64,000 bases of DNA, taken from Chloroflexota bacterium (lineage in GTDB: Bacteria > Chloroflexota > UBA6077 > FW602-bin22 > JACPRP01). Position 1 is the stretch's first letter, and every line of letters begins with the position of its first letter. Shown piece by piece: positions 31,319 through 40,021 of this stretch. The position numbers and the translations under genes were made by a program. The DNA lies in assembly GCA_023480885.1 (NCBI GenBank), contig JAMCWX010000050.1:1-64000 (forward strand), read 5' to 3'. The notes under the pieces were generated by a model. It saw only the letters and a program-made list of their open reading frames with translations, was not told where the DNA came from and ran no database searches.

Positions 31319-32464
31319 CTACTTCTGGTAAACCCCGTACGTCTTGGCCGTGTCCACCATCGCCTGGACGTTTTCGGGCCTGGCGTTGAAAGGCACCTCG
31401 CAGCCTGAGCTGAGGATGAATCCCCCGCCGGCGCCAACGATGTCGATCAACCTGCGGCACTCAGCAACCACGTCGTCCACCGTACCCAATGCCAGGGTGT
31501 GTGGATGCACATTCCCTAGCAGGCACATATGATCGCCCAAAACCTTCTTCGCCTCGAAAAGGTCGGTTTCTTGATCCGTGGCCAGAATACATTTCTTCGG
31601 CGGCAGCTCACGCAGGAAACGCAAGAACGGTGTCCAATTGGCATCGAAGTGCAGGACAGGCGTCAGATCGTTGGCGACGAGCTCATTGACGATCTTTTTC
31701 AGGCCCGGCAGCACGAATCGCTCAAATTGCCGAGGAGAGATGAACGTGGCACCTGTGCGCCAACCGCCAACCCAGAGGGCTGTAAGACCCATATTCTTGC
31801 AGCCGTTGATAGCCCGCTGCAGTACCGGCTCTAAGGCGGCATCGCAGGCCTGAGTCACCTTTTCGGGACGTCGGGCGAGATCGAGGGCGAACTGGTAGAA
31901 GCTGCGCGCGAAGGAGAATATCTCCACGGGCTGAAAGATCGAAACGCCGTACAGCAATGGCACTTTTCGCTCGACTTCCCATTTCCTGTGAAAAGCGGCA
32001 AGTGCCTTGGAAGCCGCCGGAGCGTACTGTGTGAAGATAACGTCCAAATTCTCGTCCGGATACAGGCGTCTCAGATACGCTGCATACCAGGCGTCGTATC
32101 CGTCATTAATGACGACGTCGTAATCCCCGACGGCCATCACTTCCTTTTCGTCCAGTTGTGGCAGTGGAGCATCATCGGGCAGCCCATCGCCAGGCGTCAG
32201 GATTTGCAAAGGGAATCTTATCTTCAACGTCTTCCAGTTCGTGCCGCCGGGCGCGAAATACCACGCATCCCATCCACCCATCCGCTCGAAGGTCCTCTCT
32301 GTGACCTCAACCTGCCTGACCATATTGCGCAGGAACTCTTTGCTGGAAATGCCATTGACATGCGCGTTGAAATATATGGGCATTGGCGCCACAGGCACCC
32401 TATCCGGTTGTTCCAGCCCGATGACAGCCTCGATTCGTTCCTTTGGTGTCATTACGTCAGCCAT
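31319..32464 (-). CDS. UroD/MtaA-family corrinoid methyltransferase
   Basis: This 381-aa protein belongs to the uroporphyrinogen decarboxylase fold. In this family, members beside corrinoid proteins are methyltransferases (MtaA/MtvB/CmuA type), not haem enzymes. It starts TPKERIEAVIGLEQPDRVPV, typical of that branch. The zinc-site region reads VLHFDANW (Asp where MtaA has Cys in HxC) and ends with SSGCEVPFNARPENV. It lies 2 bp after a corrinoid-protein gene on the same strand, at the end of a run that begins with a LIV-type transporter. It probably moves a methyl group between a methylated substrate or cofactor and the corrinoid protein; direction and substrate are unknown. Confidence 0.85.
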   Translation of the reverse strand: MADVMTPKERIEAVIGLEQPDRVPVAPMPIYFNAHVNGISSKEFLRNMVRQVEVTERTFERMGGWDAWYFAPGGTNWKTLKIRFPLQILTPGDGLPDDAPLPQLDEKEVMAVGDYDVVINDGYDAWYAAYLRRLYPDENLDVIFTQYAPAASKALAAFHRKWEVERKVPLLYGVSIFQPVEIFSFARSFYQFALDLARRPEKVTQACDAALEPVLQRAINGCKNMGLTALWVGGWRTGATFISPRQFERFVLPGLKKIVNELVANDLTPVLHFDANWTPFLRFLRELPPKKCILATDQETDLFEAKKVLGDHMCLLGNVHPHTLALGTVDDVVAECRRLIDIVGAGGGFILSSGCEVPFNARPENVQAMVDTAKTYGVYQK

Positions 32465-32466
32465 CT

Positions 32467-33102
32467 CTACTTGCCCCCCACAAACATCTTCACCAACTCA
32501 ACTGCCTGTGATGCATTGCGGCCGACGGCATCGGCGCCCACGTAGCCCTTTACAGCCTCGTTGACCGGTCCACCTCCCACCATAATCTTGACGCTGTCTC
32601 GTAGCCCCGCCGCCTCAATCGCCATAACTGTATCACGCATTTCGTTGAAAGCGATCGTCAGCAGCGCGCTCATCCCGACCACCTGGGGCCGAACCTCCCT
32701 CACCATTTCGACGAAGCGCTCCCTGGCCACATCCACGCCCAGGTCGTACACCTCGAATCCAGCCGCCTTGAGCATGGCTGCCACGAGGTTCTTGCCAAGA
32801 TCGTGGATGTCACCTTTCACGGTGCCGATAACCACTTTGCCGAGAGATGCACCTTCGTTCTTGCCATCTTCCAAAGCTGGACTGATGACCTCCATCGCCT
32901 CTTTGAAGATTTGTGCACCCAGGATGAGCTCTGAGAGGAAGTATTCCCCGGCATCGAATCTCTGGCCGACGATCTCCAACGCCTGCCGGCACTCCTCAAG
33001 AATAGAAAGCGGGTCCTTACCGCTATCAAACTCCTCTCTCACGCACTTGAGGGCAGCCAGCTCTTCCAGACTGACGATTGCCTCGTATAGCTCTTTGGAC
33101 AT
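32467..33102 (-). CDS. corrinoid (methyltransferase-activating B12-binding) protein
   Basis: This is a 211-aa MtaC/MtbC-like protein. The helical cap (about 1-85) reads LEECRQALEIVGQRFDAGEYFLSEL..., and the Rossmann B12 domain has GDIHDLGKNL (the DxHxxG lower-ligand motif), YDLGVDVARERFVE, VGMSALLT and MVGGGPVNEAV. ATG 33102 has AAAGGAG about 7 nt upstream; the frame is open to 33138 but the upstream start lacks such a site. It precedes the UroD-type methyltransferase by 2 bp and follows livG by 95 bp. It carries the methyl group on cob(I)alamin. Confidence 0.93.
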   Translation of the reverse strand: MSKELYEAIVSLEELAALKCVREEFDSGKDPLSILEECRQALEIVGQRFDAGEYFLSELILGAQIFKEAMEVISPALEDGKNEGASLGKVVIGTVKGDIHDLGKNLVAAMLKAAGFEVYDLGVDVARERFVEMVREVRPQVVGMSALLTIAFNEMRDTVMAIEAAGLRDSVKIMVGGGPVNEAVKGYVGADAVGRNASQAVELVKMFVGGK

Positions 33103-33197
33103 CGCGTTCTCCTTTCTTCCGCAATAATGAACCTTCACTTCGTTTAGCGAGATGCGTCGTGAGTGAATGCCATATACGCTTCGCCCCAGTATGCTGG

Positions 33198-33968
33198 CTA
33201 GTTCTGCGCCGAGCTGTGGCCCAGGTATACGCGCACTACCTCGGCATGCCGCAGCACTTCATGCGGCCTGCCTTGCACGATCTCCTGTCCATAATGCAGC
33301 ACCTGCACGCGATCAGCAAGGTCTGCAACTAGCTCCATGTCGTGCTCGACCCAAAGCATTGGTATGTGAAGCAACTCTTTGATGCGCAGGAGGACTCGTG
33401 CCAAATGCTCCTTATCCTGCCGATTCATTCCTGCAGAGGGCTCGTCCAGCAGTAGTAGCTTCGGCTCCATCGCCAGGGCTCGGGCTATCCCCACCAGTTT
33501 CTGCACGCCATAAGGCAGCTCGGAGACGGGGCGATCTGCGAGCGAATCTAGTTGCAATAGCTCGAGGATCTGCTCGACGGGGCGGCGATGGGCGAGCTCT
33601 TCCCGGCGGGCCGGCCCCCACCAGATGCCGTCCAGGATCAGGCTGCTACGGATATGCAGATGCCTGCCGAGCAGCACGTTTTGCAGCACGTTGAGCTGCC
33701 GAAAGAGCTCAACGTGCTGAAAGCTCCGTCCAACGCCCAGTTGCGCCACCTGGTCGGGCCGCAGCCCAGTAACATCCTGACCATTAAAGCGAATCTGGCC
33801 AGCGCCAGGTCGGTAGAGGCCGCTTATGCAGTTCAGTACGCAGGTCTTACCTGCGCCGTTGGGCCCGATTAGCGCCAGAAGCTCCCGCTCGCCCACAGAT
33901 AGATTCACTCCATTGAGGGCAGCCAATCCCCCAAAGTGCAGGGTTAGGCGCTCTATCTCCAAGAGCAT
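33198..33968 (-). CDS. livG: LIV-type ABC transporter ATP-binding protein (LivG-like)
   Basis: This 256-aa ATPase has Walker A GPNGAGKT, a Q-loop region FQHVELFRQLNVLQN, a degenerate signature ELPYGVQKLVGIARAL, Walker B LLLLDEPSAGMN and the switch WVEHDMELVADLADRV. The long LivG-specific insertion after the Q-loop is present. It is encoded 10 bp after the LivM-LivF fusion. With LivH, the fusion protein and the binding protein it makes a complete importer. The corrinoid and methyltransferase genes follow, which suggests the imported compound is a methyl donor (inference). Confidence 0.92.
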   Translation of the reverse strand: MLLEIERLTLHFGGLAALNGVNLSVGERELLALIGPNGAGKTCVLNCISGLYRPGAGQIRFNGQDVTGLRPDQVAQLGVGRSFQHVELFRQLNVLQNVLLGRHLHIRSSLILDGIWWGPARREELAHRRPVEQILELLQLDSLADRPVSELPYGVQKLVGIARALAMEPKLLLLDEPSAGMNRQDKEHLARVLLRIKELLHIPMLWVEHDMELVADLADRVQVLHYGQEIVQGRPHEVLRHAEVVRVYLGHSSAQN

Positions 33969-33978
33969 AACCGTTCTC

Positions 33979-35904
33979 CTACTGCCTCTGTTCTACAGCG
34001 GTCTGTCTGTAGCTGCGGCGACTGGCGCTTACTCCCAGATAGAGCTCTTGCACCGCCGCATCAGCCAGCAGCTCTTTTGCGGGACCCTGCTTAACCAGTC
34101 GACCGGTAGAAAGTATATATGCATAATCCGCAATGTTGAGAGCCGCAGCGGCATTCTGCTCGACCAGCAGGATTGTCAGTGCCAGCTCTCGGCGCAGGAC
34201 CTCCAGCAGTCTCATAAGCTCTTGCACGAGGGCAGGAGCCAGCCCGAGCGAAAGCTCGTCCACCAGCAGCAGGCGAGGATCTCTCAATAGAGCGCTGGCC
34301 ATCGCCAACTGCTGCCGCTCGCCTCCGCTGAGATAGCCCGCCAGTTGGCGCTGCCTTTCCTGTAGGATCGGAAAGTAAGTGGCTATCGCCTCCCGCAAGG
34401 CAGCCCGCCTGTTACCGCTCGGCGCCGAGGTAGGTACGATGCTTAGATTCTGCTCAACTGTCAGCGTGGCGAAGATTTTGTCGCGTTCTGGGACGAGAAC
34501 CGCGCCACTGCGCGCGATGCGGTCGGGCGCCAGTCCGTCGAGGAGCTGCCCATCAAAACGAATGGTGCCGCTGGTGATGCGTGCCGTTTCGGTTGGGAGG
34601 AAGCCAGAGATGGCACGCAACGTAGTGGTCTTGCCTGCCCCGTTTGCCCCGAGAAGCGCCACTATCGAGCCGGCTGGTACTCTGATGGACAGGTGGTCCA
34701 CCGCCAGAGCCAGGCCGCTATAGCTGACCGTCAGGCCGGCCACATCCAACAGGCAATCCGTTGTTGAACTGGCGGTTGTGAACGCAGCCATAGCGTCATC
34801 TTTGAGCTGCAGCGGTCCTTGAGCACGGCCTGGCCGCCGCAACTCCACTGCGGTGGCAGTTGGCAACAGCGCTTCGAGCCTCCCCCATAGTCGCACCGCA
34901 AGTCGCACGAGTCCGCCCGGCTCGAAAAGCAAAAAGCCGCCCATCAGCAAACCGAAGAGCGCATAGTTTACCGCGAAGGTGTAAATCTTCAATTGTGGGG
35001 GCACCGACAGGCTACTTATAGCAAGGTTCACACCTTGCGGCAGAGCTATGACGAACGCGGCTCCAACGATAGCCCCCGCTATCGAGCCTGGGCCCCCGAC
35101 GAGAACCATAGCTACGTACTGAATGGTCAGGAAGAAGGAGAATGCTTCAACGGCTACAAAGTGCTGATAGTAGGCAGTGAGCGCTCCAGCAAAGCTGGTC
35201 ATCGCCGCGCTGACGACGAATGCCGCTAGCTTGTATGCTGTAAGGTTCACGCCAATCGCTGAAGCGGCGATGTCGCGGTCTCGCAAGGCCAGCCACGCGC
35301 GCCCTGTCCGAGTTCGTAGCAGATTTACTGAGAACACGGTTGCTGCTGCCGCGGCAAGCACGAGCACATAGAACCAGGCTCGTCTGTCTGACAGCACGAA
35401 AGGCCCGAGGGCGGGGTCTGGGATGACGATACCAGTTGATAGATTATGATGCGTTTGATATTCGCCGCCAAGGAAGACAACGATGAAGTGGAGAGCGAGC
35501 GTGCTTACGGCCAAATAGAGGCCCTTCAAACGTACGGAGGGCAGGCCAACTACAAAGCCAATAGCTGCGCCCATCCCCGCGGCCGCGGGAACGGTGATCC
35601 AGATCGGTGCGCCGAACTCTTCGATCATGATGCCAACGGTGAAGGCGCCGGCACCCAGGAGTGCGGCGTGGCCAAGCGAGATAAGGCCGGCCCAGCCGAT
35701 GAGGATATTGAGAGCAAGTGCTCCAATGCTGGCTAATGCAATCAGATTCGCGAGGTCCAACAGAAATGGGTTCACAATGAAGGGAAACGCCAGCAGCAAA
35801 GCAAGAGCTAGCCACTGGAGAATGCCTTGCCTTCGCAAGCCAGGCCAGGCTTGGCTTGAAGCGTGCGCTTTCTGCCCTATCTTCTTATGCCTGTCCATCG
35901 CCAC
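33979..35904 (-). CDS. fused LIV-type permease and ATPase (LivM-LivF)
   Basis: This 641-aa protein joins two transporter parts. Residues about 25-350 are a LivM-type permease with about nine membrane segments (ALALNILIGWAGLISLGHAA, GAGAFTVGIM, GLPSVRLKGLYLAVSTLALH, LVGGPGSIAGAIVGA). A linker of about 40 residues leads to a LivF-type ATPase (about 385-625) with Walker A GANGAGKTT, signature YLSGGERQQLAMASAL, Walker B LLLVDELSLGLAP and VEQNAAAALNIADYAYIL. LivM-LivG fusions are familiar; this one carries the LivF type, and LivG is separate. It lies 2 bp after livH. Confidence 0.92.
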   Translation of the reverse strand: MAMDRHKKIGQKAHASSQAWPGLRRQGILQWLALALLLAFPFIVNPFLLDLANLIALASIGALALNILIGWAGLISLGHAALLGAGAFTVGIMIEEFGAPIWITVPAAAGMGAAIGFVVGLPSVRLKGLYLAVSTLALHFIVVFLGGEYQTHHNLSTGIVIPDPALGPFVLSDRRAWFYVLVLAAAAATVFSVNLLRTRTGRAWLALRDRDIAASAIGVNLTAYKLAAFVVSAAMTSFAGALTAYYQHFVAVEAFSFFLTIQYVAMVLVGGPGSIAGAIVGAAFVIALPQGVNLAISSLSVPPQLKIYTFAVNYALFGLLMGGFLLFEPGGLVRLAVRLWGRLEALLPTATAVELRRPGRAQGPLQLKDDAMAAFTTASSTTDCLLDVAGLTVSYSGLALAVDHLSIRVPAGSIVALLGANGAGKTTTLRAISGFLPTETARITSGTIRFDGQLLDGLAPDRIARSGAVLVPERDKIFATLTVEQNLSIVPTSAPSGNRRAALREAIATYFPILQERQRQLAGYLSGGERQQLAMASALLRDPRLLLVDELSLGLAPALVQELMRLLEVLRRELALTILLVEQNAAAALNIADYAYILSTGRLVKQGPAKELLADAAVQELYLGVSASRRSYRQTAVEQRQ

Positions 35905-35906
35905 AG

Positions 35907-36779
35907 CTACACTCGCTCCAGTTCTTCAGGGGTGCCAAATAGGCCCCAGGGGCGAAGGAGCAACGCGGCCAGCAGAACAACGAACGGGGCGACGTTGCTC
36001 AGCAGTGGATCGACATACTGAATCGCTGTGACTTCAGCCAGGGCGACGAGCAACGCTGCCGGCAATGCTCCTGCCAGGCTGCCTAGCCCGCCAACCAAGG
36101 CGACAGGGAAGGCTTTCAAGCCTATCAGCGCAACGGTTCCCTCCAGGCGATTAGTTGTCGTGTAAAGAACGCCAGCCACCGCTGCAGTACCAATGGCGAG
36201 CCCCCACGCGATGGCGTAGAGGCGGTGGAAATCGATGCCCCGTTGCGCGAGCAACAGCGGGTTCTCCGCTGCTGCTCGCATTAACAGCCCGATGCGCGTG
36301 TAACGGAAGAAGGCGGCAAGCGCGGCGAACAACGCCAACGCCACGACGATGCTCGCTATGTCAAGCGTTGAAATCGCTCCTCCTGGCGCCAATTGATGCG
36401 ATTGATTTACGATGTCAAGTAGCACTGCAAGGTATTGCACGCGCGGCGTCCACACGAGGACGACCAGTCCCTGGATCACAATGCCCATCGCGACAGTCAC
36501 GAGCACAGCGGAGAAGAGCGGCCTCCCCGCCATTGGCCGAATGAACAGGTAATAGATGCCAACTCCGATCAGCGCCGCCAGGAGCAGCGTGAGCGGTATC
36601 ACGGCCAGCGATTGTTTCGGCAGCACAGTCGCGATGCTGAAGGCCAGGTATGCCGCCAACATCATCAGCTCGCCGTGGGCCAGATTCAGCACACGACTGG
36701 CGCGGTATATCAACACATACCCTGCCGCCAATAACGCGTATGTGCTCGCCAGGACGACGACGTTGATCCAGAACTGCAT
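35907..36779 (-). CDS. livH: LIV-type ABC transporter permease (LivH-like)
   Basis: This 290-aa permease has about eight membrane segments and the LivH landmarks YVLIYRASRVLNLAHGELMML, RPMAGRPLFSAVLVTVAMG and KAFPVALVGGLGSLAGALPAA, ending LLLRPWGLFGTPEE. The middle of the run is SBP (24 bp upstream), LivH, LivM-LivF and LivG. It forms half of the membrane channel with the LivM part of the fusion protein. Confidence 0.92.
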   Translation of the reverse strand: MQFWINVVVLASTYALLAAGYVLIYRASRVLNLAHGELMMLAAYLAFSIATVLPKQSLAVIPLTLLLAALIGVGIYYLFIRPMAGRPLFSAVLVTVAMGIVIQGLVVLVWTPRVQYLAVLLDIVNQSHQLAPGGAISTLDIASIVVALALFAALAAFFRYTRIGLLMRAAAENPLLLAQRGIDFHRLYAIAWGLAIGTAAVAGVLYTTTNRLEGTVALIGLKAFPVALVGGLGSLAGALPAALLVALAEVTAIQYVDPLLSNVAPFVVLLAALLLRPWGLFGTPEELERV

Positions 36780-36803
36780 CCTGCACCTCTAAGCGATGCC
36801 GAG

Positions 36804-38021
36804 CTATTTGCTCGGCACGACATCGATCCCCACCCAATCGCGGGCAGTGACAATCTTGTTCTGCTGGCTGTTCCAGCGATAGAACTTGTACCAGGCCTTG
36901 GTGCGGAAATGGTTGTCCGCAGTGAACACCAGTGGCCCGCCACGCAAACCTTGCGTGTCCACGCTCAGCTTCGCCAAGGCGGCCTGCATTGCCTTTGCCC
37001 CACCCGGCCAGCCGGCATTGCGCAATGTTTGTTCAAGCACCTGGGCTGTTACCCACCCCTCGGCCATATACTCGACAGGATAGGACGTCTTGTACTTCTG
37101 AGCTGCAGCTCTGATCTGCTTATGAACGGGCAGCTCCTCGGCGAACAGGGCGTTACCGGCGATAGCGTAGAGCGCATCGACTTTACGACGGCTAAGCTCC
37201 TCATCTGCTGGCTGATGGGCCCAGAGCAGGTAGTCGCCCTTCCAGCCGAGCTTTTGCAGCGCATCAAAGGGACCGATCTGCGATGACCACGGCGACCAGG
37301 CAAAGACCCAATTCGCGCCCGCCTGTTGCACCTGCGTGGCGAACGGCGTGAAGTCTGTAGCGGTCGGTGGCATCAACTGTCGAGTAACCACCTGAATGCC
37401 GGACTCGGATGCGATCTTGGTCACGTGGTCGAAGTTGGTTCGGACGATGGGGCTTTCGATGCCGACGAGTGCAAGTTTTACAGGCTCTTTTGCTGTCTCT
37501 TTTATGAACCTGATTGCAGCGGTGCCATCGTATAGCGCACCGAATGAAGCTGGGCAAAAGACCAGTGGATCGGCTGGCGGGTAGGCCTGGGTGGGGCACA
37601 CCGAGGCGATGAGCACGGGCGTGCCTGCTGATCGGCTGATGTTCATAATCGATCCATAGGTGGCTGACAGGGTGGCAGCCGTGAGCAGCGCCACCTTCTC
37701 CTGTTGCACCAGCTTGGTTGCGTTGCTTGTGGCTTTTGTCGCATCAGCGGCGTCATCCTCGACGAGGATCTGGACAGGATGTCCATTGATGCCGCCTTGC
37801 TCGTTGAGCTGCTGAAAGTAAACATTGATTGCCTCGTAAACCGGCGCATAGGTATCGGCAAACGGGCCAGTGAGGGCTGCGGTCACGCCAATGCGATAGG
37901 GTTCGCCCTGGGCTGGCTTGGTCGGCGCGCCGGTCTGAGGGGCCGGCGTGGTCTGGCATCCGACTGCGCTGAGCATAAGCGAGAGGATCACGAGTCCCAC
38001 GAGAAGGAATCGACGCACGTT
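36804..38021 (-). CDS. LIV-type solute-binding lipoprotein
   Basis: This is a 405-aa Peripla_BP_6 protein. The signal ends LMLSAVGC (lipobox), followed by a short Pro/Thr-rich linker. The domain starts YRIGVTAALTGPFADTYAPV and shows LNEQGGINGHPVQILVEDD and ANWVFAWSPWSSQIGPFDALQ. GTG 38021 has GGAGG 8 nt upstream and lies right before the positively charged signal start; the frame extends to 38102 but is less likely. It begins the transporter-corrinoid-methyltransferase run. Two dyads lie upstream, one a likely GntR operator. The ligand is unknown. Confidence 0.9.
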   Translation of the reverse strand, partial: NVRRFLLVGLVILSLMLSAVGCQTTPAPQTGAPTKPAQGEPYRIGVTAALTGPFADTYAPVYEAINVYFQQLNEQGGINGHPVQILVEDDAADATKATSNATKLVQQEKVALLTAATLSATYGSIMNISRSAGTPVLIASVCPTQAYPPADPLVFCPASFGALYDGTAAIRFIKETAKEPVKLALVGIESPIVRTNFDHVTKIASESGIQVVTRQLMPPTATDFTPFATQVQQAGANWVFAWSPWSSQIGPFDALQKLGWKGDYLLWAHQPADEELSRRKVDALYAIAGNALFAEELPVHKQIRAAAQKYKTSYPVEYMAEGWVTAQVLEQTLRNAGWPGGAKAMQAALAKLSVDTQGLRGGPLVFTADNHFRTKAWYKFYRWNSQQNKIVTARDWVGIDVVPSK

Positions 38022-38040
38022 ACCCACCTCCAGCATTTTT

Positions 38041-38073
38041 AATTGGCTACAAGCTATATAGAACCAGCCAATT
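38041..38073. promoter_or_regulatory. 8-bp inverted repeat around a -10-like sequence
   Basis: AATTGGCT (38041-38048) and AGCCAATT (38066-38073) flank a 17-nt AT-rich centre that reads TTCTATATAGC on the minus strand, a possible -10 for the binding-protein gene whose GTG is at 38021. Repressor binding across a promoter would look like this. Confidence 0.4.
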
Positions 38074-38130
38074 GACTGCGCGTGTCCGCGCACGTAGTTC
38101 AAAGGGCTCGAGTAACAATGCTGCGAGTTT

Positions 38131-38146
38131 GTCTATACATATAGAC
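38131..38146. promoter_or_regulatory. candidate operator of the UTRA-type GntR regulator
   Basis: GTCTATA-CA-TATAGAC is a perfect 7-bp dyad with a 2-bp centre, about 110 bp upstream of the binding-protein start. HutC-subfamily GntR regulators are known to favour GTnTAnAC-like sites, and GTCTATAC fits. A HutC-type GntR gene lies at 38946-39761. Confidence 0.6.
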
Positions 38147-38223
38147 TTGGGCATATGTTAGCAGAAGCTGGCGGCGTTGTCAATAATCCTCGCGTGTCAA
38201 TTTAACATCCTTCTTGGGGAGGA

Positions 38224-38904
38224 TTAAGGAGCGTCAACGAGGGCGGGGCCGTGCCGCAGGGCGCGCCTGTCGCTGTCAAACCTGCAGATGCGCGTACATA
38301 GCCTTATGGCCTCAATCGCGTCGTGGCCAATAAGGTCTCCGCCAACTTCGCGGCGCACAACCTCGTTGACCATACTGCCGCCGATGATGATCGGGGGACA
38401 ACTCTGGCCCATGGTCGATCGCAAGAGCTGGATGGTTTTCTTCAGCGATTTGAAGGCTGGCGTCATCAAGCACGAAAGCCCGATCACTTCTGGCTCGAAC
38501 TCGAGCGCTGTGTCGACGAATTTCTTTGGCGATACGTCGACGCCGAGATCGACAACGTCGAAGCCTGAGAAGGCGAGCATTCTGCCCATAATGTTCTTGC
38601 CGAGATCGTGAATGTCTCCCTCAACCGTGCCAATAAGCACCCGCCCCGCACCACGCGGTATCTCGACGTTCGCCAGGCTGCCTTCCAACATCTCAACGAC
38701 CTGGCGAAAGACCTCGGCGGACATGATCAGTGCGCTGAGGCCATAATCGCCTGTGGCGTATCGCTCACCGACCATCTTCACCCCCAGCCGAACTTCCTCC
38801 AGTATTTCCAGGGGATGATTGCCTGCTTTCAGCCTCTCGTCGACTCGTCTCAGAACTGCGATCTCGTCTAAGTCAGCAACCGACTCAACCAGGCTTTGAT
38901 CCAT
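38224..38904 (-). CDS. second corrinoid (B12-binding) methyl-carrier protein
   Basis: This is a 226-aa MtaC/MtbC-like protein. The cap domain has DEIAVLRRVDERLKAGNHPL and VGERYATGDYGLSALIMSA. The B12 domain has GDIHDLGKNIM (DxHxxG), VVDLGVDVSPKKFVDTAL, VIGLSCLMTPAF and IIIGGSMVNE. ATG 38904 has AAGGAG 8 nt upstream; the longer frame to 38949 overlaps the GntR stop. It differs clearly from the protein at 32467, so the two may serve different methyltransferases. It follows the GntR gene and is separated from the transporter run by 202 bp. Confidence 0.92.
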   Translation of the reverse strand: MDQSLVESVADLDEIAVLRRVDERLKAGNHPLEILEEVRLGVKMVGERYATGDYGLSALIMSAEVFRQVVEMLEGSLANVEIPRGAGRVLIGTVEGDIHDLGKNIMGRMLAFSGFDVVDLGVDVSPKKFVDTALEFEPEVIGLSCLMTPAFKSLKKTIQLLRSTMGQSCPPIIIGGSMVNEVVRREVGGDLIGHDAIEAIRLCTRICRFDSDRRALRHGPALVDAP

Positions 38905-38945
38905 GGAGCACGCTCCTTGAACGAATACCTTTGCCGGCGAAACAG

Positions 38946-39761
38946 TCAACCGCGTCGTTGTAGTATGCCAGCCATTTCAGCTTGCCCGCCGTCTCTATCT
39001 CTGATGCCCAGAGGATCTATCTCTGCTGTAAGGTAGTGCTTGTCACCCCGATATACCGTCTTGCCATAGCCGGCCGATCGCCCGTCGGAGAGATAGAGGG
39101 TTTGTTCCACAACCAGCACAGGCTCGCCAGCGGCGCAACCTAGATAACCGGCATCCTCCTGCGATGCTGAACATGCCTTCACGGTGATGCTCGCTCGGCC
39201 CAACAACCCGCTCGTTTCCCTCTCGACAAGGTCCGGCAAGGAGGGATGCTCTAACTCCGATTCAAGTATCCGTGAAGACCGATCATACAACAGGTATTTG
39301 CGATCTATGCCTACCGGCTCTCCCTCGACGAGCAACAATCGCAACAAGAGCATCACCGCGCTGCCGGCGTCGATGCGCAGCCTCGTTGCCACATTACCAT
39401 CAGCGGGCATGATTCTTACGCCGAGCAGCTTGCATTCGGCGGGTATGCCACGGCGGCGCATCTCCTCGCTGAAATCGTCGATGCGGACCGTTCCAGCGTC
39501 GACCAATCGTCTGGCGACAAAAGTACCCAAGCCGCGCTTCGGAACGAGAATGCCGGCCTCGACCAGGTCCTCCAGCGCTCGCCGTACCGTCATCCTGCTC
39601 AACTGATACCGCTGCGCCAGCTCGTTCTCGGGGGGAATCCGATCACCCAAACGCAGCTCTCCAGAGGCGATTTGCCTGCGGATTATCTCCCTCAGTTGAT
39701 GGTAGGCCGGTTCGAAGGATGCTCTATTAACCTCCAGGTTTCTCCCACCTGTCACGCTCAT
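38946..39761 (-). CDS. GntR-family (HutC/UTRA) transcriptional regulator
   Basis: This 271-aa regulator has a winged helix at residues about 15-85 (REIIRRQIASGELRLGDRIP, ELAQRYQLSRMTVRRALEDL, GTFVARR) and a UTRA effector domain at about 100-245 (FSEEMRRRGIPAECKLLGVR, ERETSGLLGRASITVKACSA, EPVLVVEQTLYLSDGRSAGY). It reads into the second corrinoid-protein gene (42 bp gap). The dyad at 38131-38146 matches this subfamily's site preference. It would respond to a small molecule, possibly the imported methyl donor. Confidence 0.92.
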   Translation of the reverse strand: MSVTGGRNLEVNRASFEPAYHQLREIIRRQIASGELRLGDRIPPENELAQRYQLSRMTVRRALEDLVEAGILVPKRGLGTFVARRLVDAGTVRIDDFSEEMRRRGIPAECKLLGVRIMPADGNVATRLRIDAGSAVMLLLRLLLVEGEPVGIDRKYLLYDRSSRILESELEHPSLPDLVERETSGLLGRASITVKACSASQEDAGYLGCAAGEPVLVVEQTLYLSDGRSAGYGKTVYRGDKHYLTAEIDPLGIRDRDGGQAEMAGILQRRG

Positions 39762-40021
39762 TCACTTCAACTGCGAGCTCACAGACTGCGACGTCGTGTC
39801 GATATTATTCTTCATTAGTGCCAATGTCAACATGCAAGTTCCAGGTTGCAGGATCTTTTCATTTTCCCGCGTCGAGCACGGTGGCCGCTCGCTCTGTCGA
39901 TATCTTCGCGATCAACATGAAAGGATCCTTTTCCAGGTCATCCCGCTGGCAGGTAGACACGAAACAGACGGTGTTGTTAGAATAGCTTCATCACACCGGA
40001 AACGACGCGGAGGTAGCCGCA

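Noticed and set aside
33103-33197. Cobalamin riboswitch before the corrinoid-protein gene
   Set aside because: The gap is only 95 bp and has no B12-box-like sequence, too short for the known riboswitch.
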